Assembly: GCA_016710135.1 (NCBI GenBank)
Contig: JADJLM010000002.1
Location: 186,001 to 250,000, forward strand
Source: Nitrosomonas sp.
GTDB taxonomy: Bacteria > Pseudomonadota > Gammaproteobacteria > Burkholderiales > Nitrosomonadaceae
Length of the DNA stretch: 64,000 nt
Direction of reading: 5' to 3'
The translations under genes were made by a program, and so were the position numbers. The notes under the pieces are model-generated. The model ran no database searches. It was not told the origin of the DNA and saw only the letters and a program-made list of their open reading frames with translations. Positions 9,523 to 17,452 of this stretch are shown here, in pieces. How positions within the stretch are numbered: position 1 is the first letter of the stretch; each line of letters begins with the position of its first letter.

Positions 9523-12274
9523 ATGTTCAGTAATCTCCTTAAAAAGATTTTTGGCAGCCGCAACGACCGTTTAATTAAGCAATATGCTCCAGGTTGTACG
9601 TGCTATTAATGGCTTAGAATCGACTATTTCGGTACTCAGTGATCAGGACTTAGTCAACAAAACACAAGCATTCAAACAACAGATTGCGAATGGCCAATCT
9701 CTCGATGAAATATTACCTGAAGCGTTTGCCGTCGTTCGAGAAGCTGGTAAACGCGTTGTAAAAATGCGCCACTTTGATGTCCAGTTGATTGGGGGAATGG
9801 TGCTTCATGATTCTAAGATAGCTGAGATGCGAACGGGCGAAGGTAAAACCTTGATGTCAACCTTGCCAGCCTACCTAAATGCACTCACAGGACAAGGCGT
9901 GCATATTGTTACCGTCAATGATTATCTTGCCAGGCGTGATGCTGAATGGATGGGACAAATTTATCGCTTCTTAGGTTTATCAGTTGGCGTAGTCATATCG
10001 CAAATGCCGCATGAGCTTAAACAACAGGCGTATGCAGCAGATATTACCTATGGAACTAATAATGAATACGGTTTTGATTATTTACGGGACAATATGGTTG
10101 GCCACCCAGCAGAGCGTGTTCAACGGTTACTAAATTTTGCGATTGTCGATGAAGTGGATTCGATTCTAATCGATGAGGCACGTACACCATTGATTATCTC
10201 TGGACAAGCCGAAGGCGATACTGACATATACATCCGAATCAATCGCCTAATACCCAAACTTGCTCGTCAAGAAAACGAGAAAAGTCCGGGTGACTATAGC
10301 GTCGATGAAAAAGCACAGCAAGTACTCCTCAGTGAGGCTGGATTTGAGCATGCAGAAAAACTCTTATCAGATGCCGACCTACTTGCCAATGATACAAGCT
10401 TATATGATCCGATCAATATCAATTTGATTCATCATTTGAATGCGGGATTACGTGCACACGCACTATTCATCCGCGATCAACATTATGTGGTTCAAAATGG
10501 TGAAGTCATCATCGTCGATGAATTTACGGGGCGTCTCATGCCAGGTAGACGGTGGTCTGAAGGCCTGCATCAAGCAGTTGAAGCTAAAGAAAATGTCTCG
10601 ATTCAGAAAGAAAATCAAACACTCGCTTCGATAACTTTTCAAAATTATTTCCGTATGTATCAACGCTTGTCGGGAATGACAGGAACAGCAGATACTGAAG
10701 CGTTTGAGTTCCAGCAAATCTATGGATTAGAAACTGTGGTAATTCCTACACATAATCCAATGATACGGGAAGACCGCATGGATAAAGTGTACCGTACCAT
10801 GAAAGAAAAATACCAAGCGGTACTTGAAGATATTAAAGAATGTTATCAACGCGGCCAGCCAACGCTAGTCGGTACAACTTCGATTGAAAGCAATGAGCTG
10901 CTTTCTTCATTGCTTACCAAAGAAAATCTTCCTCATCAGCTTTTGAATGCCAAACAGCATGCGCGGGAAGCCGATATCGTGGCGCAAGCAGGTCAACCAA
11001 AGATGATTACAATTGCGACCAATATGGCCGGGCGCGGTACTGATATCGTACTTGGTGGTAATCCTGAACCGGAAATCAATCGTGTCGAAATGGATGAAAG
11101 CTTAGACGAAACTACAAAGACTAAGCAAATCGAAGAAATTCGGAAGGCTTGGCAAGCAAGACATGAAGAAGTCATCAAGCTAGGTGGGTTACATATTATT
11201 GGAACTGAGCGCCATGAATCACGCCGTATCGATAATCAGCTTCGTGGCCGCTCTGGGCGGCAAGGCGACCCTGGCTCCAGTCGATTTTATCTTGCACTGG
11301 AAGATCCACTTTTACGAATATTTGCTTCGGATCGCGTCGCAAATATTATGACACGACTTAAAATGCCAGAAGGTGAAGCAATTGAACATCCATGGGTTAC
11401 GCGTGCGATTGAAAATGCACAAAAGAAAGTGGAAGCTAGAAATTTCGATATTCGTAAGCAACTGCTTGAATTCGACGACGTAGCCAATGATCAACGTAAA
11501 GTCATCTACCAACAGAGAAATGAGCTCTTAGAGGCGCCTCAAGATATTGGTGAAACTATTACTGCAGTAAGAGAAAGCATACTAGCGAGCCTGTTCAACC
11601 ACCATGTCCCACCTGACAGCATTGAGGAACAATGGGATATAGCGGGATTAGAAAAAGAACTGGCAAGTGATTATCATTTGACGATACCTGTTCATGAATG
11701 GATAGAAAAGGAAGACGACTTACAATCAGAAGATATTCTGGAGAGAATTTTAGAAATTGCAGCACAACATTACCAACAAAAATCTGAGCTAGTAGGCAGT
11801 CACATTATTCATCAATATGAACGTGCGTTAATGTTGCATAGCCTCGATAATCATTGGCGTGAACATTTGTCTGCCTTGGATCACTTGCGGCAAGGCATCC
11901 ATTTAGGCGGTTATGCTCAAAAGAACCCTAAGCAAGAATATAAACGGGAAGCTTTCGAACTGTTTGGAAGTATGCTTGAGGCAATCAAGGCAGAAGTAAC
12001 TAAAATATTGCTGACAGTTCAAATTAAGAATGAGCAACAAGTTGAAACTGCATCTGAGATTCATACCCCTGTCAATGTGCAATATCAGCATGCAACTTAT
12101 GAAGATGAGCTTACCCAGGAGCAACACGCGGAAGAACAAGCGGCATCTGAAAAAGCATCACGAGAAAACAAAACGAAACCCTTCGTTAGAAAGATGGATA
12201 AGGTTGGCCGAAATGACCCTTGCCCATGTGGCTCAGGCAAGAAATATAAACAGTGCCATGGTAGATTAAAGTAA
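9523..12274 (+). CDS. secA: SecA preprotein translocase ATPase (frameshift near codon 23)
   Basis: Reconstructed length is about 916 residues. The natural start ATG at 9523 gives MFSNLLKKIFGSRNDRLIKQ, the expected SecA N-terminus, but this frame runs into a stop. The remainder (VVRAINGLESTIS onward) is in the next frame, and dropping one G from the GG at 9592-9593 joins them. The rest is intact: MRTGEGKTLMSTLP (Walker A), VDEVDSILIDEARTPLIISG (DEAD-like box), GRGTDIVLGGNP, RGRSGRQGDPGSS, and a C-terminal zinc/SecB tail DPCPCGSGKKYKQCH. SecA drives post-translational export through SecYEG. A fallback start at 9584 would lose the N-terminal amphipathic helix. A base-call error is the simplest reading because the gene is essential. 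Confidence 0.95.
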
Positions 12275-12317
12275 CTTGTTTGAATCTCACAATGGTCCTG
12301 CCAGCATTAATTATGCA

Positions 12318-13850
12318 TTACGGTCTTGAAGTGATACGTGCCAAAAGATCGGTTGTTGAAATTCCATCTGTATAGTTAATTTCTTTGACCATACTTGATG
12401 GAAGCGCTGCACAAAGTTTATATTTTTCTTGTCGCTCATTCTCAGAAGAGCAAGCAAACGTATAAAGATCATAACCCTGTTGCTCCATAAATGTGGATGT
12501 TGCGTAAAGCGGCCCTTCTGTCACAACGGCATCGACATATTTACAGGCTGAAACAACTGCAGCTCTTTCAGACTGAGTCATCACAGGGAATCTTCCTTTA
12601 TTTTCATGAACACGTTGATCTGATACCACAAAAACGGTTAGATGCGTGCCCAGTGATTTTGCTGCTCGCAAGAAATTAATATGTCCGACATGAAATAAAT
12701 CGGCGACCATCCGAGTATAAACCCTTTTCTGAGGTCTATTACTCGGCCATTCAGGGATAGCTTGGTTTAGCCGAGTTAACGCGCGTTCAAGCCACTGGCG
12801 GCTGCGTAAACTGATAACATCATCCGGATCCTTCAGTACAATCTGATGAGCATAGCTCCAAGCTCTTGCCAAATCACCTGACAACCATCGCTGAATCAAG
12901 CGATAGTAGGCAAAACAGCGGATAAGCAACGTGAATTTTTCTAAGTTTACCGCTGACACCACCGTATCCCAATAAGGATTGGGTGTTCTCCAGTCTCCAT
13001 AAAACGCAGTCAGTATTGTTTCAGGAAGATTGGGGAACCACACAGTACCGCAAAGCGTTTCTTTTGTTATCAAATCAAATTTTGGAAAAATAGAAACCCG
13101 TTGATATTCGTCTGGATAACCGGGGAGTGAGAATCCTCCGATAATTCGGTCCGTTTTATCTAGCCGTAAGCCACATAAATCTAGGGTAATTCCAATTTCA
13201 GGATGAACATAGTCCCGATAATTACTATAGTTAAAACTCATGGGCGTTCTTTGCCAACCCATTTTCTCGAGAAGTTCACAGCAGTCGCTCCAGCTTTCCA
13301 TCCAGACGGCAATATCTAAATCCTTATCAAACGGTAATAAATGGCCATGGCGAACAATGCCCAACAGCGTACCAGCAAATGGAAATGCTGGAATTCCGTC
13401 TGTAGCCAGTGCTGCGCAAGTCTCCCATAATAGTTGTTCCGCTCGCCCTGATAAAAAGATATTGTCGGATGACTCCTTAATTACTCTGGATTTCAAATTC
13501 GCTGGAACTTTCCCTGATTTCGTTAGCACCATTAAATGGTTAAGGGCAGTACGATAGTAGTCACATGCCGCTTCCAGATCTAAGGATTGAAAGCAGGCGG
13601 TGCCGATCATTTGTGCCCAGCGCGCTTTTTGCAAGTCGTTTTCTACAAGTTTATAAATCTGTAGCGCATAAGGAAGTACCTCGCTAGGGCGTTCTACTCG
13701 CATCATCATGGCACACCATAGCTGTGCAACATCAGATGACTCTGGATATATTTGCTTCAGCGGTTCGAGGATTTTACTCGCCTCATCCAAATTACCGGAA
13801 CGGATCATTTCCTGGGCCTGTTGCAAAGATTGTTTGATAGTTTCATTCAT
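12318..13850 (-). CDS. TPR - LicD/fukutin-like transferase - cytidylyltransferase fusion
   Basis: About 510 residues in three parts. Residues 1-110 (from the ATG at 13850) are TPR-like helices (AQEMIRSGNLDEASKILEPL). The middle carries a LicD/fukutin nucleotidyltransferase-fold core, GTLLGIVRHGHLLPFDKDLDIAV, with the paired acidic residues DKDLD. The C-terminal roughly 140 residues resemble glycerol-3-phosphate or phosphocholine cytidylyltransferases, with the nucleotide-binding HVGH in MVADLFHVGHINFLRAA. LicD proteins transfer phosphocholine or related groups to glycans or proteins, and cytidylyltransferases make the CDP-activated donor. One chain may therefore both activate and transfer a phospho-alcohol, which is inference from the domains. 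It is divergent from a small RTX gene, with a Fur-box-like site between. A TTG 12 bases further upstream is a less likely start. Confidence 0.75.
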   Translation of the reverse strand: MNETIKQSLQQAQEMIRSGNLDEASKILEPLKQIYPESSDVAQLWCAMMMRVERPSEVLPYALQIYKLVENDLQKARWAQMIGTACFQSLDLEAACDYYRTALNHLMVLTKSGKVPANLKSRVIKESSDNIFLSGRAEQLLWETCAALATDGIPAFPFAGTLLGIVRHGHLLPFDKDLDIAVWMESWSDCCELLEKMGWQRTPMSFNYSNYRDYVHPEIGITLDLCGLRLDKTDRIIGGFSLPGYPDEYQRVSIFPKFDLITKETLCGTVWFPNLPETILTAFYGDWRTPNPYWDTVVSAVNLEKFTLLIRCFAYYRLIQRWLSGDLARAWSYAHQIVLKDPDDVISLRSRQWLERALTRLNQAIPEWPSNRPQKRVYTRMVADLFHVGHINFLRAAKSLGTHLTVFVVSDQRVHENKGRFPVMTQSERAAVVSACKYVDAVVTEGPLYATSTFMEQQGYDLYTFACSSENERQEKYKLCAALPSSMVKEINYTDGISTTDLLARITSRP

Positions 13851-13904
13851 AAAAATAATCAAATTTGCTTGCTAATTCTTGTATTCTACCTATTATTTGA
13901 TAAT

Positions 13905-13923
13905 ATTAAGAATCACTCTCATT
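13905..13923. promoter_or_regulatory. Fur-box-like site in the divergent promoter region
   Basis: ATTAAGAATCACTCTCATT matches the perfect palindrome at 14635-14653 at 16 of 19 positions. It sits 43 bases before the RTX start (13966) and about 55 bases before the divergent LicD-fusion start, so ferric uptake regulator could control either or both. Assigned by similarity only. Confidence 0.6.
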
Positions 13924-13965
13924 ATTATTTATATTATTAGTGTTCAACTTTCTGGAGATTTCAAC

Positions 13966-14583
13966 ATGACTATAAAAAGAGATTCCCGTCCTAACTTAAG
14001 TAACTCAGGCAATATATTCGAATTCATTGATGGAATCCAATTTCTTGGTTTTGGTTCAGGCGGCTTCGACGCCAATGATTTACTTATTATTGGTGATGAG
14101 CTCGACAATGTGCTAGAAGGAAATAATGGTACCGATGATCACGATGAAATTGAAGGTGGTGCTGGAAACGATACCCTTCTTGGTGGTAACGGTAATGACA
14201 CACTTGATGGCGATGAAGGCAACGATGACCTCAATGGCGGTGAAGGGACCGACAAATTATTCGGCGGATTAGGCAATGATATTCTAAGAGCAGGTTTTGG
14301 GCATGATCGACTCACTGGTAATGATGGTAGCGATACATTCGGCTTTTATGCAGCAGGGTTTTATCAAGTAAAAGACTTTTCGATTGCTCAGAACGATCGT
14401 TTATTCTTTGATTCTCAAACACTAGGTATTACTAGCCTTGAACAATTAGTCACCTACATAACCAACATTGAACAACGAACAGATGGCTTTAAAGTTCATT
14501 TTGGTGAAGTTGCTACTATTGATATTGTTGGTGCTAATTTATCGGATATCACCGCGGAGATGATTATCTTCAATTTCGAATAA
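13966..14583 (+). CDS. Small RTX-type calcium-binding protein, probably secreted
   Basis: 205 residues from the ATG at 13966, which has a good TGGAG site six bases upstream; an upstream in-frame start would read through the promoter region. Residues about 50-110 hold tandem acidic nonapeptides of the GGxGxDxLx type (GGAGNDTLLGGNGNDTLDGD, then GGLGNDILRAG), which fold into a calcium-binding beta roll. There is no N-terminal signal peptide, and the C-terminal hydrophobic tail (DITAEMIIFNF) is typical of type I secretion substrates; no type I transporter is in the window. The Fur-box-like site upstream suggests iron-responsive expression. Function is unknown; a secreted structural or ion-binding protein is the safe reading. 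Confidence 0.85.
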   Translation: MTIKRDSRPNLSNSGNIFEFIDGIQFLGFGSGGFDANDLLIIGDELDNVLEGNNGTDDHDEIEGGAGNDTLLGGNGNDTLDGDEGNDDLNGGEGTDKLFGGLGNDILRAGFGHDRLTGNDGSDTFGFYAAGFYQVKDFSIAQNDRLFFDSQTLGITSLEQLVTYITNIEQRTDGFKVHFGEVATIDIVGANLSDITAEMIIFNFE

Positions 14584-14634
14584 GTATAACTAAAACGATA
14601 CAAAAAAATTTGCAATACTCACACAACAATGTAT

Positions 14635-14653
14635 AATGAGAATCATTCTCATT
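14635..14653. promoter_or_regulatory. Fur box upstream of hemP
   Basis: AATGAGAATCATTCTCATT is a perfect 9-1-9 palindrome close to the Fur consensus (GATAATGATAATCATTATC). It lies 21 bases before the hemP ATG, where bound Fur-Fe would block transcription. Direct sequence observation; regulator identity follows from the known motif. Confidence 0.9.
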
Positions 14654-14673
14654 AACGATTGTGGAGGATTAAA

Positions 14674-14859
14674 ATGTATCATTCATACATGCACCTACAA
14701 GCTTCGAATGACAGCTCACATTCGACAGCAAGTGGTCTTCGTAAGTCAATCAATAGTAATATGTTGTTCACGGACAGCAATGAAATTGTAATTCAGCATC
14801 GTGAACAACAATATCGCTTGCGTCTGACACGAACAGGAAAGCTCATTTTAACAAAATAA
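14674..14859 (+). CDS. hemP: HemP/HmuP hemin uptake protein
   Basis: 61 residues with the HemP C-terminal signature IQHREQQYRLRLTRTGKLIL (xYxLRxTRxGKLILTK at the terminus). The ATG at 14674 follows a strong GTGGAGG site; an upstream in-frame ATG-less extension is ignored. HemP/HmuP family proteins are small cytoplasmic factors that promote expression of haem-uptake genes in several proteobacteria. The perfect Fur box directly upstream implies induction under iron limitation. It heads a row of same-strand genes (DUF2325, multicopper oxidase), but no haem receptor or transporter is visible here. Confidence 0.9.
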   Translation: MYHSYMHLQASNDSSHSTASGLRKSINSNMLFTDSNEIVIQHREQQYRLRLTRTGKLILTK

Positions 14860-15045
14860 TTTAGCCAAATAATCGTTACTAAGGTAAATAGCTAAATTAT
14901 GATCATGCAAAATTAAATGTAATACAGCTTCTCATCGGTCGCTGGAGTCTCTTCTCTCCTCATCTGCCAGCGACTTTTTTAGCCAGCCAGCCCAATCCCT
15001 CATCTGGGCAAGCCAGCTTCTTTTTGATGACTCTTGGAGCAGGCT

Positions 15046-15651
15046 ATGAAATTACTTAAATTCCCTTTACCGCACAGCATTTATTGTGGCGACAGCTATC
15101 ACGCGGGTAATTGGCAGCAAGTCGGTCACATCATCAATACAAAGTTAAGAAATATTCAGAATTGGATTACCGTTGCATACGCAGAGCTTTTCAGAAGCCA
15201 TGCGCTTCTTTCCCCTTCTACGTTAACAACCAGGGTTATTCCTCTTGTCAAAGAAGCACATGTGAACCTGCTCTCGTTAATCTTTGCCACCTATATCCCT
15301 TTCAATAAAAACCAAGTGTTGGCAGGGAAAATTATTCTGTGTGTCGGCGGTCGCATTGCGCTCTATGCTGATTACCAGAAATTAGTTGAAGTGAATGGTG
15401 GCTATTTCATCGGCTACCGGGGAGCCAATATGCAACCGGATCAGCTTAATAAGCTGCTCGATCAAGCTCATATGGTGATTTGCCCGGTCGACTGCATCAG
15501 TCATGAAGATTTTTTTCTTGTTAAAAATTACTGTGCGCTAACTGGAAAAATTTGTACCTTTTTAGCACGATCTACGCTGCTTAACTTTCAACAAGGTTTA
15601 AAAATGTTGATCAATCTATCTCGTAACAACTTAGGTCTTGCCACACAATGA
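15046..15651 (+). CDS. DUF2325 domain protein
   Basis: About 201 residues. The C-terminal half is the DUF2325 fold: CVGGRIALYADYQKLVE, GGYFIGYRGANM, and MVICPVDCISHEDFFLVKNY with conserved Cys. The N-terminal part has the helical region common in betaproteobacterial members. The ATG at 15046 is chosen over an upstream TTG because TTGGAGC is its ribosome site. The stop overlaps the next start by four bases (ATGA), so it is translationally coupled to the multicopper oxidase. The family has no settled function; its position after hemP suggests an iron or metal-stress role (inference). Confidence 0.8.
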   Translation: MKLLKFPLPHSIYCGDSYHAGNWQQVGHIINTKLRNIQNWITVAYAELFRSHALLSPSTLTTRVIPLVKEAHVNLLSLIFATYIPFNKNQVLAGKIILCVGGRIALYADYQKLVEVNGGYFIGYRGANMQPDQLNKLLDQAHMVICPVDCISHEDFFLVKNYCALTGKICTFLARSTLLNFQQGLKMLINLSRNNLGLATQ

Positions 15652-16634
15652 AGAATAAAAAAATTGATATAGCAAGTCTTTCAGTCACATTCATACTGGG
15701 TATATTTTTTATCTTATCGAGCCAACTCGAGGCAAAAACAATTCGAGAGTATTGGATCGCAGCGGAAAAAGTAACCTGGGACTATGCGCCATCGGGAAAG
15801 AATCAAATCGAACCTGAGGCTGGGCTCAGTGTTTGGGGTGAAACGCTCACGTATACCAAGTACCAATACATCGGCTACACAGATAGTGGTTTCAATACAC
15901 CCATTACTCAGCCCGAGTGGGCTGGAATACTCGGACCGCAAATACGAGCTGTTGTCGGTGATACCATTAAAGTTCATTTCTTTAATAAAACAGATCGTCC
16001 CTTATCAATCCATCCTCACGGCGTATTTTATAAAAAAGATGATGAAGGTGCAGATAGTGGCAAAGGCAGCAGCATTCAACCCGGTGAGCGATATACCTAT
16101 ACCTGGATCGCTGATGAAGAAGCTGGGCCTGGTCCTAATGATCCGTCGTCCATTGTCTGGTTATACCATTCCCACGTAATGGCTGAAGAAGAAACAAATC
16201 TTGGTTTAATCGGAACTCTGATTATTACGCGTAAAGGGAAGGAACGCTCGCGTGACGATCCTACCCCAAAAGATGTTACTCAAGAATTTATCGCACTTTA
16301 TACCATCTTTGATGAAGAAAACGGTGAAGAGCCTGGGTTAAAACATGCTATTAACGGGCGAATCTTTGGTAATCTCGCGGGCTATCAAACTCAACTAGGT
16401 AGTCGGGTTCGCTGGTATCTTGTGGCATTGGGCAATGAAGTAGATAATCATACCGTCCATTGGCATGGCCAAACCGTATTACATCGTGGGCACCGTACCG
16501 ACGTCATCGAGCTAATGCCTGCGAGCATGACAACGGTCGATATGGTACCTCGTTCAGCTGGAAACTGGTTGTTTCATTGCCATGTCAATGATCATATGAT
16601 GGCTGGAATGAGTACCTACTGGCATGTAAAATAG
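15648..16634 (+). CDS. Two-domain multicopper oxidase (three-domain-laccase relative)
   Basis: 328 residues with an N-terminal signal anchor (LSVTFILGIFFILSSQLEA), so exported. All His pairs for a trinuclear copper centre are present: SIHPHGV and WLYHSHV in domain 1, HTVHWHG and WLFHCHVNDHMMAGM in domain 2. The type 1 copper Cys occurs only in domain 2 (HCH), whereas the domain 1 equivalent is HSH. That is the pattern of type B two-domain oxidases, which work as trimers. Substrate cannot be read; such enzymes oxidise phenolics, Cu(I) or Fe(II), and a ferroxidase role would fit the Fur-controlled context (inference). The start overlaps the DUF2325 stop by four bases. A hairpin follows. Confidence 0.9.
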   Translation: MKNKKIDIASLSVTFILGIFFILSSQLEAKTIREYWIAAEKVTWDYAPSGKNQIEPEAGLSVWGETLTYTKYQYIGYTDSGFNTPITQPEWAGILGPQIRAVVGDTIKVHFFNKTDRPLSIHPHGVFYKKDDEGADSGKGSSIQPGERYTYTWIADEEAGPGPNDPSSIVWLYHSHVMAEEETNLGLIGTLIITRKGKERSRDDPTPKDVTQEFIALYTIFDEENGEEPGLKHAINGRIFGNLAGYQTQLGSRVRWYLVALGNEVDNHTVHWHGQTVLHRGHRTDVIELMPASMTTVDMVPRSAGNWLFHCHVNDHMMAGMSTYWHVK

Positions 16635-16682
16635 TAACTAAAATCGACAGCAGCAAAAATAGCATTCTGTTAAGATTCGAAT

Positions 16683-16710
16683 ATTGATGCTTGAACTTTC
16701 GAGCATCAAT
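16683..16710 (+). terminator. Hairpin after the multicopper oxidase
   Basis: ATTGATGCT pairs with AGCATCAAT around a ten-base loop, 50 bases after the oxidase stop and just before ssrA. There is no long T run, so termination is likely but weak evidence. Confidence 0.5.
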
Positions 16711-16740
16711 ACTATCTTAGTATCACTGCAATTTTATATC

Positions 16741-17101
16741 GGGGGCGATCCGGTTTCGACGTGGGTTGCAAAGCAGCGCAGGGCATACCGAGGATCAGTT
16801 ACCTCGTAAATACATCTGAAAAAAAATAGTCGCAAACGACGAAAATTTAGCTTTAGCCGCTTAATCCGGCTAAACTCCACACCAGTGGGCCTTAACGCTG
16901 GGTCTGGCAACAGACTGTGGAGTCATTAACGAGGATCGTGCTTTGTAGGGTTACTTTACAGAGTATTAAATGATAGGTAACTCGCTTTTTATCAGCCTGC
17001 CGATTGGCGGATAAAAGGTTAAATCAAATAATTAGGCTAAGTATGTAGAACTGTCTGTAGAGAGCTTGCGGACGCGGGTTCAATTCCCGCCGCCTCCACC
17101 A
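16741..17101 (+). ncRNA. ssrA: Transfer-messenger RNA (tmRNA)
   Basis: The 5' end GGGGGCGATCCGG pairs with the 3' CGCCTCC to form the tRNA-like acceptor stem, followed by A and an encoded CCA. The T arm reads GCGGGTTCAATTCCCGC. The tag frame at 16832-16864 encodes ANDENLALAA then stop, a typical betaproteobacterial tag for ClpXP/ClpAP degradation. tmRNA with SmpB rescues stalled ribosomes. The gene looks complete (361 bases). Its 3' end is a classic integration site, and copies of its end and terminator recur downstream. Confidence 0.97.
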
Positions 17102-17380
17102 TCACCAAAGGCCAACCCTTTATCCGGTTGGTTTTTTTTCACCTATTGTCGCGTGTTTACGTGGGTTCGTGCGGATTCTTGCGGACTTCGAGGTTCCAGG
17201 AAATCCCATAAATTCGCTCAATTTTTCTCTCTTCGCGCCAATATTCTCTCCACCCCTGGCCATCATGCAAACACGAAGTCCACAAGTTATAATTTTTTAG
17301 CTATTAATAATCAATAAATTACACGCGGACTAATCAAGTGGTTGATTTTCAGCATTGGTAGGGGGAAGGAACAGCACCGA
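17092..17380 (+). repeat. ssrA-end repeat, copy R1 (includes the tmRNA terminator)
   Basis: This copy starts at the tmRNA CCACCA end and continues through CAACC...GGTTG hairpin plus T-run (17112-17139, the ssrA terminator), then TCGCGTGTTTACG, GCGGACTTCGAGG, TTTTTCTCTC, CATGCAAACACGAAGTCCAC, and TTACACGCGGACTAATCAAG. Related copies start at 19765, 25242 and 28241. Together with the next gene's leader it fills the 350-base gap between ssrA and the following CDS. Interpreted as an attachment-site-type repeat. Confidence 0.85.
17112..17139 (+). terminator. ssrA rho-independent terminator
   Basis: CCAACC pairs with GGTTGG across an eight-base loop, followed by eight T residues, 11 bases after the tmRNA CCA. 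The same hairpin recurs in every downstream repeat copy. Confidence 0.85.
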
Positions 17381-17452
17381 TTCAGTGAGTATAGAATATT
17401 CAAATTTCGACGACAACAACACTTAAATGTACAGCGCAGGGAAGATGTACGA

